From Streptomyces poriferorum (GTDB lineage Bacteria; Actinomycetota; Actinomycetes; Streptomycetales; Streptomycetaceae): a stretch of DNA of 33,802 bases. The notes under the pieces are model-generated. The model did no database searches. It saw only the letters and a list, made by a program, of their open reading frames with translations, and was not told the DNA's origin. The stretch spans positions 1 to 33,802 of the forward strand of contig NZ_JAELVH010000074.1 of assembly GCF_019399235.1 (NCBI RefSeq). Direction: 5' to 3'. Shown here piece after piece: positions 23,201-30,090 of the stretch. Position 1 is the first letter of the stretch, and the number at the start of each line of letters is the position of its first letter. The translations under genes were made by a program, and so were the position numbers.

Positions 23201-23989
23201 ACGGGTACGGGAGTCGGCCTGTATTCCGCCCGGGCGGACAATCTCGGCATCGTGAAGATCTCGGTGGACGGCAAGCCTGTGGAAACGGTCGACCTCTACG
23301 GCCCCGGCAAGGCGCCGGCCCAGCTCGTCTTCCGAAGCGCATCACTGGCGTACGGACGGCACACCGTCAGGGTGGAGTGCACCGGCACCAAGAACGCCGC
23401 TTCGAAGGGCGTCTTCGCGCTCGTCGACGCCTTCCAAGTGGTGGACCCGGTGATCGACGACGCGTCGGACGCGGTCGTCTACAAGGGGTCGTGGACGCAT
23501 GCGGACTCGAGCAAGACGTGGACGAGCGGCGATCTCGGGCACACCGAATCCTTCAGCAGAACCGCAGGCGACACGGCGACCGTCAGGCTCTCGGGGACGG
23601 GCGTCCGCGTCATCTGCCCCAAGGGCCCCAACCAGGGGATCGCTGAGATCTCAATCGACGGCGGGCCCGCCACCGAGGTTGACCTCTATGCGTCGAGCAA
23701 GCAGTTCCAGCAACGGGTGCTCGAACGCACCGACCTGGTCGAGGGCCGGCACACTGTCAGCATCAAGGTGAGCGGCCGCAAGAACGCAGCCGCCACGGAC
23801 GCCCATGTGGTCCTGGACGCATTCGAGGCGCTGACGAGCGACGCCTTCCCGCTCCAGGCTCCCGGCGTGGGGTTGATCGTCAGCGCCCGTATCAACTATC
23901 CCGACCTCGCCTGGGGCAACTACATCGACCCCGCGATCACGCTGCCGGCCGACTGGAGCGGCACGGCACGGGTGCGGCTTCTGCCCTGA
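20264..23989 (+). CDS. Tat-exported GH2 glycoside hydrolase with two C-terminal CBM-like repeats
   Basis: A 1241-residue secreted enzyme. The Tat signal has SRRGVLKS (Ser23-) and ends near PAHA. The GH2 layout follows: sugar-binding jelly roll, Ig-like domain, then TIM barrel with LLGVCHHS, acid/base Glu450 (IEWSVGNESG) and probable nucleophile Glu512 (QYGEFAH). A beta-galactosidase-like C-terminal beta domain covers about 710-910. Two related repeats begin at 934 and 1064 (IDDAS...GSWTHAD, ending in KNA...DAF) and look like carbohydrate-binding modules. GTG 20264 has AAGGG upstream. The enzyme is expected to release a sugar from extracellular oligo- or polysaccharide for the adjacent transporter. 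Beta-galactosidase is likely but glucuronidase or other GH2 activities remain possible. Confidence 0.85.
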   Translation: MTFSHSSTPSEHTGPAAKAGGFSRRGVLKSLAAAGFLAVAGDVFLAAPAHAATAPPVIPPLPETVSGVSNPRVPVASGWRWTSSPPASFWTSGTDTSSWHPLDVPGEPALQNQSVPSDTECAYTVEVTVPADFAGKRVMLRFDGVYSYARLWVNGTAVRTHDGGFTTWYADITSLVTPGRAAVVTLGVTDRPTSIAGQSNYAHHIIGGILRDVTLVALPASHLTRLHADTTFDSAYRDATLTVTAAASFRTGQSGTATLTLTDPEGRPVAITPSKIDLTGTDPQQQAVIPVKAPLKWDAERPHLYTLTAAFTAAGVTQTVTRKVGFRQVKVEGNKLVVNGSPVHLLGVCHHSITEKQGRSTSPAMEEQAARLYKEANCNYIRTSHYPPTPALLDWADRLGLYVEVESPVCFQQSTVDDPAYTDQYMTQFAEMIERDRSHPCVIEWSVGNESGMGRNFASENTYAHETDPSRPTVFEDMGQSNGGNQTDIYSGHYPNLQNANGNAKQPIQYGEFAHVPCYNVGTLKEDPGVRDFWGHSIAKLADKFRTTDGVVGGAIWAAIDEVFHLANGPVGYGEWGIIDLWRRRKPEFWLTQKAFSPVQIADGVLDGLTPGGAIPVLVKNWHDHSNLAELEVGWQIGNRSGTIDGVNIAPRQSGTLTVPAGAWSTGDTLRLTFRRGTALIDEYRLWLNTRATPPSPSDSGKAPTVDEGPDTITVTGVDEPFAVVFDKRTARLVEATADGTVILTSGPDLVISRAVPGQWVGTSASVTTAGGQVTVTLKGRFGAIDTTIKVAVSPRGLLTTTYTITNPPSGQVSDVGIRYVLADGTDTLSWQRDAQWTAYPDDHIGRASGTATRSRATGADGYRTKPDWPWAQDTHSYFLFGKDSAAHWTNDFRSAKANVRVAKATAGTAGPGVQVESDGTDSVRLAPLEPSLIDDASPDIVYTGSWTHADASSGYTAGDLFGTESFANAAGAAAELTFTGTGVGLYSARADNLGIVKISVDGKPVETVDLYGPGKAPAQLVFRSASLAYGRHTVRVECTGTKNAASKGVFALVDAFQVVDPVIDDASDAVVYKGSWTHADSSKTWTSGDLGHTESFSRTAGDTATVRLSGTGVRVICPKGPNQGIAEISIDGGPATEVDLYASSKQFQQRVLERTDLVEGRHTVSIKVSGRKNAAATDAHVVLDAFEALTSDAFPLQAPGVGLIVSARINYPDLAWGNYIDPAITLPADWSGTARVRLLP

Positions 23990-23993
23990 CAGC

Positions 23994-24018
23994 CCTCGGA
24001 GCGCATCACAGTCCGAGG
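23994..24018. terminator. Hairpin between convergent GH2 and GntR2 genes
   Basis: CCTCGGA and TCCGAGG form a 7-bp stem with an 11-base loop. It lies 4 bases after the GH2 stop and overlaps the last codons of the convergent GntR gene. It is a modest terminator candidate with no T-run. Confidence 0.4.
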
Positions 24019-24701
24019 TCGTGACCGGTCTCCGCGAGGTGGGCGGTCATGGCCTCGGCCGCGCGATTCCCGTCGCCACCGGCGATCGCGTCGGCGATGC
24101 GCCGGTGCGCATCGACCGTGGCTTCCTGCCCCGCCCCCCGGCGTTCACGACCGTGGTAGCTCGCTCTGCGGGAGTCGAGCAGGATTCCGTTCATTGCCGT
24201 GAGGATGAAGGAGAACAGCCCCGATGCGGCCAGTTCTGCGACGGCCTGATGGAAGGCGAGGTCCGCAGCGATGAACGCCTCCGGCTCACCGACCGCGTGG
24301 CCCATCGTGGCCAGCGCGCGATCCACCTCCGTCATGGAGTCCTCGCCGGCGGCGCGCCGCACTGCGGCCCGGCGCGCGAGCTCCGCCTCGATCACACGCC
24401 GGGTGTCGAGCAGGTCCGCCAGATCCATCGAGTTCTGGCTGAGACGGAAATCGAGGATCTGCTCCAGGACAGCGGGAGCGGGGACCGCTACACGCGCACG
24501 CTTGCCCTGGCTCGAGACGAGGACACCACGCGCGACCAGCGTGCGGATCGCCTCACGCACGGCGAGACGGTTGACACCGTGCCGCTCAGCGAGTTCACCC
24601 TCGGCCGGGATCTCATCGCCCGTCCGCAGACCGCGCAGCTTGATCTCGCCGATGATCTCCTGAGCCACGTGCTGACTCAGCGTCGTCCGCCCGATCGTCA
24701 T
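24006..24701 (-). CDS. GntR/FadR-type regulator (GntR2), candidate controller of GH2 and SDR
   Basis: A 231-residue regulator. The winged helix includes LRTGDEIPAEGELAERHGVN and RLAVREAIRTLVARGVL. The FCD helical domain has DLLDTRRVIEAELARRAAV, then FIAADLAFHQAVAELAASGL and AHRRIADAIAGGD. These residues supply the usual acidic/His metal-ligand positions. It is only distantly similar to GntR1, so it probably recognises another DNA site and effector. It is divergent from the SDR gene. The intergenic region has a 21-bp dyad that recurs before GH2, which points to a small regulon of its own gene, the SDR and the GH2 glycosidase. A weak RBS precedes ATG 24701. Confidence 0.85.
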   Translation of the reverse strand: MTIGRTTLSQHVAQEIIGEIKLRGLRTGDEIPAEGELAERHGVNRLAVREAIRTLVARGVLVSSQGKRARVAVPAPAVLEQILDFRLSQNSMDLADLLDTRRVIEAELARRAAVRRAAGEDSMTEVDRALATMGHAVGEPEAFIAADLAFHQAVAELAASGLFSFILTAMNGILLDSRRASYHGRERRGAGQEATVDAHRRIADAIAGGDGNRAAEAMTAHLAETGHDLGL

Positions 24702-24760
24702 GCGTTCACTCCCTCACCTCTGGGCAGGCGAGCCGTCCCCGCCTCCAGCCCGCCGACACG

Positions 24761-24781
24761 CTTGGCAGCCTAGCTGTTAAG
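24761..24781. promoter_or_regulatory. 21-bp dyad operator in the GntR2/SDR intergenic region
   Basis: CTTGGCAGC-CTA-GCTGTTAAG is a dyad whose 9-base half-sites match at 7 of 9 positions. The same element, with 16 of 21 identities, precedes the GH2 gene at 20232. Length, symmetry and autoregulatory position fit a FadR-type operator. Confidence 0.65.
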
Positions 24782-24900
24782 TTCGCCTCGTATCCAAATC
24801 AGCACGCCGTCCCGGGGGCCCGCGCAAGTGATGGCTCTGCCCGGTGTGCTCCGTTACTCACCTCGACTACTCCCGCGCCCCGCGCGGAACGGAGACCGAT

Positions 24901-25656
24901 ATGTTTGACCTGAGCGAGGAAGTAGTGCTGGTCACCGGCGCCGCCCGCGGCATCGGCGCCTCCGTGGCAACGATGGCGGCAGCCGCCGGTGCAAGGGTGG
25001 GCCTCCTGGACATCGACGGTGACGGTGCGCGGGAAACCGCACGCCGAATCGGCCCGGCCGCCGGCTGGGCAGCGTGCGACATCACCTGCGAGGATCAGGT
25101 CCGCGATGCTGTGAGTGCCCTGCGCGACGAGCTGGGACCGGCAACAGGCCTGGTGAACAACGCAGGACGCAACTCGTATGCTGACGTGGTCGCCATGACC
25201 ACCCAGCAATGGGACGAGGTGTTCGGCGTCGACCTCAAGGGAGCGTGGCTCATGGCCAGGGCTGTCCTGCCTGGCATGACCGCCCAGGGGCGGGGCGCGA
25301 TCGTGAACATCGCCTCGATGCACGCCACGATGACCTGCCCCGGCATGTTCCCCTACGCCTCCGCCAAAGCCGGACTCGTAGGTCTGACGCGCAGCATGGC
25401 CCTCGAGGTGGGGTCGCAGGGTGTCCGGGTCAACGCGGTCAGCCCCGGATATATCGAGACGGACCTGCTGGCCGAGTATTTTGCCCAGGAGGCGCCGGAT
25501 GTCCGCCAAGAAGCGACGGCCAAACACATCCTCGGCCGTCTCGGCACCCCCGACCAGGTCGCCTCTGTAGTCGCTTTCCTGCTGTCCGACGCTGCCGGGT
25601 TCGTCACCGGCGCGGACTGGGCTGTCGACGGAGGAGTCTCCGCCCGGTTCGCCTGA
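24901..25656 (+). CDS. NAD-type short-chain dehydrogenase, candidate sugar 1-dehydrogenase
   Basis: A 251-residue classical SDR. The cofactor loop GAARGIG is at 13-19. Asp37 after strand 2 (LLDID) favours NAD+ over NADP+. NNAG is at 86-89, and the triad is Ser139, Tyr152 and Lys156 (PYASAK). The C-terminal region FVTGADWAVDGG is typical of the glucose-1-dehydrogenase/FabG-like group. ATG 24901 has GGAG upstream. Placed next to GntR2 and its operator, it could oxidise the sugar imported by the CUT2 system to an aldonolactone. That step is needed before the IlvD/Edd dehydratase, and no lactonase is visible in the window. Confidence 0.85.
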   Translation: MFDLSEEVVLVTGAARGIGASVATMAAAAGARVGLLDIDGDGARETARRIGPAAGWAACDITCEDQVRDAVSALRDELGPATGLVNNAGRNSYADVVAMTTQQWDEVFGVDLKGAWLMARAVLPGMTAQGRGAIVNIASMHATMTCPGMFPYASAKAGLVGLTRSMALEVGSQGVRVNAVSPGYIETDLLAEYFAQEAPDVRQEATAKHILGRLGTPDQVASVVAFLLSDAAGFVTGADWAVDGGVSARFA

Positions 25657-25663
25657 GGTGCAG

Positions 25664-26070
25664 CCCGGCGCCGTGCCAGAAGGGACCGCGGTCCCCCGGC
25701 CAGGTTGTTCCGTCCGGGGAGCGGCCGGTGGTGTCGGGGACGAACGGGCGCAGCACGCGCGACTCGGTGACCCCGGCCCGGTCGAGGCCCCGGCGTACGG
25801 CGTCGATGACGGCCCTGTGCGGGCTGGCGAACATGCATCCGAACTCGTGGACGCTGTCCGGCGTGCCGTCCTGACGGTCGAGGGGTCAGGCCAGGGCGCC
25901 GAGGTGTTCCAGACACAGGGCCGCAGCGATCTTCGGGACGAGGTCGTCGCGGTGCCGGTCGAGAAAGTCTTCGAGTCCCCATGCCGTGTGGGTGGCGTAG
26001 TGGCCCGTGGTGAGCAGGATCGGCACGCTGCGCGGCACCTCCTGTCGGGGTACGCGGGCCAGGTGGTGTG
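25664..26070 (-). pseudogene. Eroded gene of unrecognised family
   Basis: Two frames give protein-like sequence: VPRSVPILLTTGHYATHTAW, then LEDFLDRHRDDLVPKIAAAL and LEHLGALA before a stop. In another frame downstream come MFASPHRAVIDAVRRGLDRA, then SRVLRPFVPDTTGRSPDGTT and WPGDRGPFWHGAG, which peters out at the SDR end. They read as consecutive parts of one protein joined across a frameshift near 25850-25890. The His/Glu-rich first part might be an M28-like hydrolase, but I cannot assign the family. Nothing else is seen in 25657-26200. Confidence 0.5.
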
Positions 26071-26203
26071 GACGCCGGCGCCGAACAGCAGCCCGCCTTC
26101 GGGTGGCCCTGGCCATCACCCGCTCCCTGAGCGTTCAGCCGCCGTGACGGCGCGCTCGTGTCACGCGCCGGCCCCTTGTCCAGCGCCGGGGCTGCACTCT
26201 ATT

Positions 26204-26233
26204 TTACTCTGGAGTAAGTTGACTCTGGAGTAA
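26204..26233. promoter_or_regulatory. Tandem palindromic operators before the USP/cyclase operon
   Basis: TTACTC-TG-GAGTAA (26204-26217) is a perfect-arm palindrome. A second copy (26220-26233) differs only at its second base. The shared 13 bases ACTCTGGAGTAAG recur at a 16-bp offset. TATTTT just upstream (26200-26205) could be a -10 box, and the second copy runs into the RBS AAGGAG. A bound regulator would block both transcription and ribosome access. Confidence 0.65.
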
Positions 26234-26243
26234 GGAGTGCATC

Positions 26244-26693
26244 TTGACTGCCTATCGGACGGTCATGGTCGGCACCGACGGTTCGGACTCGTCGTTAGCA
26301 GCGGTCGAGGCGGCTGCCCGCCTGGCCGCCGCCTGCGAGGCGGAGTTGGTGATCGCCTGCGCTTATCTGCCGATGAGAGGACCCGAGTTGGACCTGGCAC
26401 GGGACCAACTGGGGTCGGAGGCGTATCAGGTGGTGGGCTCGGCGCCCGCTGAGAGCACTCTGCGTACCGCCGGTGACCGGGCACGTGCGCAGGGCGCGGT
26501 GAACATGCGGGCAGTCGCAGTGCAGGGCGAACCGGTGCCCGCACTGGTACAGGTCGCCCGGGAGTCCGCCGTCGATCTCGTGGTTGTCGGCAACCGGGGG
26601 CTGCGCTCACTCGCCGGGCGCATCCTCGGCTCCGTACCCGCGGATATCGCCAGGAAGGCAGACCTCGACGTGCTGATCGTCCACACCACGTGA
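26244..26693 (+). CDS. Universal stress protein (UspA family)
   Basis: A 149-residue single-domain USP. The first strand TVMVGTDGSDSS and the ATP-binding pattern G-2x-G-9x-G-S (GNRGLRSLAGRILGSV) are both intact, so it is expected to bind ATP. The start is TTG 26244 with AAGGAG 7 bases before it. The stop TGA overlaps the GTG start of the cyclase, so the pair is translationally coupled. A USP linked to a cyclase suggests a stress or energy sensor acting with cyclic-nucleotide signalling. Expression is probably controlled through the tandem palindromes upstream. Confidence 0.85.
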   Translation: MTAYRTVMVGTDGSDSSLAAVEAAARLAAACEAELVIACAYLPMRGPELDLARDQLGSEAYQVVGSAPAESTLRTAGDRARAQGAVNMRAVAVQGEPVPALVQVARESAVDLVVVGNRGLRSLAGRILGSVPADIARKADLDVLIVHTT

Positions 26694-27811
26694 ACGCGGC
26701 CGAGCCTGAACGGGAACGGGTGGCCCCGCCCAGCGGTGACCGACTGCGCCAAACCGTCGAGGGGGTGCTGCTCGGCACCGGCCGCCTCTGGACACGACGG
26801 GAGACAGCCGAGCGCTCCGGGGTGCGGCCCGAGCGCACGGAGCGGATCTGGCGTGCGCTCGGTTTCCCGACAGTCGACGACGACGCGCGGGTGTTCACGG
26901 ATGCCGACGTCGACGCGTTGCGCGCAGGGGAGCGGCTCATCGAGGCCGGACTGATCACCGAAGAGAGCGAGACGATGATGGTACGGGCCCTGGGGCACCA
27001 TCTGTCCAGGCTCGCCGAATGGCAGGTGCACACGCTCTGGACCTGGATGAACCACAGCTCGGCCAACCCCGGCGCGGGGGAGCTGATGGGGCACGCTGCG
27101 ACGCTCCTGCCGGAGATCGAGCTCTTGCAGCGGCATGTGTGGCGTCGGCATCTCGCTGCGTACGCCGACCGGTTGATCGCCGAAGCGGAGGAGCAGCCCG
27201 TCTCGCCGCTGGAGGGGGTGGCGGCGCGGAAGGCCGAGCCAGTGGGGTCGGCGGCGGGTGAAGGGCTCCGGACCGCGGGCGGTGGCGATGTCCGCAACCG
27301 GTCAGTGGGGTTCACCGACATGGTGGGCTACACGCGGATGACCCGTGGGCTGGACAGCATCGAACTCGCCGGGGTGCTCGACCGGTTCGAGAGCCTTACC
27401 GGCGATGTGGTCGCGGAAGGGCGGGGGCGGGTGGTCAAGACCATCGGTGACGAGGTGCTCTTCATCTGCGAGTCGGCGTCCGCGGCCGCCGACATAGGCC
27501 TGGAGCTCACCGCGCGTACCGAAGCGGAATCAAGGCTCCCGCAGGTACGGACCGGGCTGGCGCACGGCGCTGTACTCAGCCGCTACGGCGACGTCTACGG
27601 CGCAGCGGTCAACATCGCTGCCCGGCTCACCGCGGTGGCCCGCCCGGACAGCGTACTGGTCGACACTGAATGCGCCAGCGAGCTGGCCGGCATGCCTGCC
27701 TACGAACTCAGGACTCTCCGCCCGGTGTCGGTACGCGGCTACAGCAGGCTGCGTCCCGTACTGCTGCGACGCCCGACTACCCGTCAGCGCGGGAACTCGG
27801 AGCCCTACTGA
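26690..27811 (+). CDS. Class III adenylate cyclase with N-terminal regulatory domain
   Basis: A 373-residue soluble cyclase. Residues 1-165 resemble the autoinhibitory regulatory domain of Rv1264-type cyclases and include a MerR-like segment (LWTRRETAERSGVRPERTER). The catalytic domain spans about 200-360. All six key residues of the class are present: metal ligands Asp210 (FTDMVGY) and Asp254 (TIGDEVLF), substrate-specifying Lys250 and Asp301, and transition-state Asn308 and Arg312 (VNIAARL). This favours ATP to cAMP conversion, probably as a homodimer. The start GTG 26690 overlaps the USP stop (GTGA). No membrane segment is present. Confidence 0.85.
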   Translation: MNAAEPERERVAPPSGDRLRQTVEGVLLGTGRLWTRRETAERSGVRPERTERIWRALGFPTVDDDARVFTDADVDALRAGERLIEAGLITEESETMMVRALGHHLSRLAEWQVHTLWTWMNHSSANPGAGELMGHAATLLPEIELLQRHVWRRHLAAYADRLIAEAEEQPVSPLEGVAARKAEPVGSAAGEGLRTAGGGDVRNRSVGFTDMVGYTRMTRGLDSIELAGVLDRFESLTGDVVAEGRGRVVKTIGDEVLFICESASAAADIGLELTARTEAESRLPQVRTGLAHGAVLSRYGDVYGAAVNIAARLTAVARPDSVLVDTECASELAGMPAYELRTLRPVSVRGYSRLRPVLLRRPTTRQRGNSEPY

Positions 27812-27900
27812 CGAGCTCGGGCACAGTTTGGCCCTGTCCGGCGGATCGTGGATGGTCGCTACCCACAGAGGCAGCCGGTCAGCCCGTCGCATGGGGGCGC

Positions 27901-28180
27901 ATGACCCTCTCAAAGCGTTTCGTCCTGCCGGGCCAGGTCCGGGCCGTGGCCACGGTGGACCCCTCCGGACCGCTGACCGTGACCGGCTACGGTGTGAATC
28001 CCATGGGGACGGTGATCACGAGGGTCGACCTCTCAGGCAGGCGGCGTGGCAGCGGACCTACCCGCGGACGGGCAGGCCGCAATCCCGTCTGTCCACGCAG
28101 GGCACGCTGTGGGTCGCCTACCCGGATGGCGACGGCCGGCTGCTGGAAGGTGTTCTGCCGGCGAGTCGGCTGGGCCCACG
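27901..28180 (+). pseudogene. Frameshifted hypothetical gene
   Basis: From ATG 27901 the frame gives MTLSKRFVLPGQVRAVATVD, then PSGPLTVTGYGVNPMG and VITRVDLSG. The sense continues one frame down with AAWQRTYPRTGRPQSRLSTQ, then GTLWVAYPDGDGRLLEGVL. The strand-like repeats suggest a beta-rich protein, but I do not recognise the family. The junction near 28040 equals a one-base loss. The remainder of 27812-28306 shows nothing else. Confidence 0.45.
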
Positions 28181-28306
28181 GCCGTCCGGAGTATCGACCC
28201 GATTGGCGGTCGGCCGGTCCGTTTTCTCGTTGCTCCACAGCGCGGCCGATGAGTTTGTGGCTCCCGGCTGGTCCAAGCTTGTGAGACCTCAGGAAAGGAC
28301 CCTGCC

Positions 28307-28912
28307 ATGTCGGAGCTTCTCGTTGACTTCATCACCTCCCTCGACGGCTACGCATCGGGTGAGGGGTGGCCCGGGTTCTGGGGCCTTGAGGGCCCGGAGT
28401 ACCTTGCATGGCTCGGTGAGCAGCCCGAGGTCACCTACCTGATGGGAGCGAACACTTACCGTCTGATGTCGGGCTTCGCCGCAGGCGAGGTCCCGGATGG
28501 TCAGGACGAGTTCAGGCCCGAAGAGGAGGCGTCCGTTGACGAGCTCGCACGAGCGTCCAAGGTGGTGTTCTCCTCCTCGCTCGAGGAGCCGCTGACGTGG
28601 GCCAACTCCACGCTCGTGCGCGACGACGCTGTCGAGGCGGTCCGGGCCATGAAGTCGAGTGGCTCGGGGCTCCTCAGCACGATCGGCAGCCTCAGCCTGT
28701 GCCGGTCCCTGCTGCGTGCCGGACTCGTCGACCGGTTCCGGGTCGTGATGTTCCCGGTGATCACCGGGGCTACGGGTGAAGAACGCATCTACGACGGCTA
28801 TCCGGACGTTGCCCTCGAGATGATCGAGCACCGCACCTTCGACGGCCGCATCCAGATGGTCGAGTACAAGCCCCGCGTGCTCGAGCACCCGCCGCTCTAC
28901 GTCCCTGCGTAG
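28307..28912 (+). CDS. Dihydrofolate reductase family protein (RibD C-terminal-like)
   Basis: A 201-residue protein of the RibD_C/DHFR-like fold. The N-terminus LLVDFITSLDGYASG is the usual NADPH-binding opening. VTYLMGANTYRLM, ASKVVFSSSLEEPLTWANST, the loop SSGSGLLSTIGSLSLCRSLL and the end RFRVVMFPVITGATGEERIY follow the family order. It is a probable NADPH-dependent reductase of unknown substrate; many paralogues occur in streptomycetes. RBS AGGAAAGGA precedes ATG 28307. A 45-bp segment of this gene type recurs, eroded, at 29959-30003. Confidence 0.85.
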   Translation: MSELLVDFITSLDGYASGEGWPGFWGLEGPEYLAWLGEQPEVTYLMGANTYRLMSGFAAGEVPDGQDEFRPEEEASVDELARASKVVFSSSLEEPLTWANSTLVRDDAVEAVRAMKSSGSGLLSTIGSLSLCRSLLRAGLVDRFRVVMFPVITGATGEERIYDGYPDVALEMIEHRTFDGRIQMVEYKPRVLEHPPLYVPA

Positions 28913-29068
28913 TGTCACCCCGTCCCCGCCCATGATGGGGCGCCAGGCCGACGTCGGCGGGTGGCCAACGGCAGGGCGACCGATCCACCTGGCCCCGAGC
29001 CGCCGCCGATCCTCCCGGTCGCGCCGTCGGTCCGAGCCGCAGGGCCCAGCGGTTCGTCGAGGGAGCAA

Positions 29069-29672
29069 TGCTCATATAGGCGAGTTGGCGGGCGAGCGGG
29101 ACGACCAGGGTCGACGCCTGGTCGTCCGCAACGGCTACCACCAGCCGCGGAATGCCGCCACGGGCGCCGGAACGGTCGAGGTCAAAGCCCCCGTGCGTGA
29201 ACGAGCGGGGGATCGATGTGTCCACGGGCGAGCGTAAACGGTTCTCCCCGGCGATCCTGCCGCCCTGGTGCCGCAAGTCCCCGAAGAGCAGCGAGGTCCT
29301 CCCGCTGCTCTATCTCCACGGCCTGTCGTCCGGTGACCTGGAAGGCCCTGGACGAGGTCTTTCCCGCCTCCCGGCATCAGAGGTGCTGGGTTCACAAATC
29401 GGCCAACGTGCTCAACGCTCTGCTGAAGCCGGCCCAGCCCGACGCCCGCATGGCGCTTCAGGACATCTGCAACGCCGAGGACCGCGAACACGCGCTGAAG
29501 GCTGTCACCTCGTCCGAGCACGCCTACGGCGCGAAGGGGCCCAAGGCCCAAAGAAGATCATTCACGATACGGCGGAGCTGCTGGCGTTCCAGGATTTCCC
29601 CGCCGAGCACTGGATCCACCTGTGCACGACCAACCCGATCGAGTCGACGTTCGCGACCGTCCGGCAAGCTGC
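29069..29672 (+). mobile_element. IS256-family transposase remnant with internal deletion and frameshifts
   Basis: Pieces of one transposase appear in order over changing frames. They are HIGELAGERDDQGRRLVVRN and GTVEVKAP (about 29070-29190), then GERKRFSPAILPPWCRKSPK and VLPLLYLHGLSSGD (29222-29335). Next come TWKALDEVFPASRHQRCWVH and KSANVLNALLKPAQPDAR (29336-29545), then ELLAFQDFPAEHWIHLCTTN and PIESTFATVR. The jump from LSSGD to TWKALDE removes roughly a third of the protein, including catalytic positions. Neither end is intact and no terminal repeats were found. The 28913-29068 stretch before it shows no gene. Confidence 0.8.
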
Positions 29673-29958
29673 AGTGAGGATGAGCCGTCCCTCGACTCCT
29701 GCTTGAGAACGTGCGCGGCGAATGCATCCAACCTCACACGTAAGTGCCCGGCCTGGCGGTACGTCATGGGGCTGTCGTACCCGCAAGGGCGACCAGGACC
29801 ACGACGTCGACCGGGGCGGTCGTGGTGGTCTGGGCTCCGCCGGCCCATGCCCGCCCGCACGCTCAAGCTATGACATGGGCGGTGACACAGGTTATGAGCA
29901 CGTCTATGACCCTCACCGAAGGAGGCGGTCTGCGTTTACCAGTCAGAGCACGGGAAAC

Positions 29959-30003
29959 TTTGCATGGCTCGATGAGCAGCCCGAGGCCACCTATCTGATG
30001 GGC
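29959..30003 (+). pseudogene. Stray duplicate fragment of a RibD-like reductase gene
   Basis: These 45 bases match 28404-28448 of the reductase gene at 40 positions and encode FAWLDEQPEATYLMG, against LAWLGEQPEVTYLMG. Sequence on both sides is unrelated, so only this piece of a second copy is readable. The stretch 29680-29958 between it and the IS256 remnant holds nothing recognisable. Confidence 0.65.
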
Positions 30004-30090
30004 GACTGGACCGACCAGGTCTTTCATGAACTGCTGCGTTGTCAGGTGAGGGAAAGAGCCCGTTGCGGCGGCACTGACGGTGATCGGACC

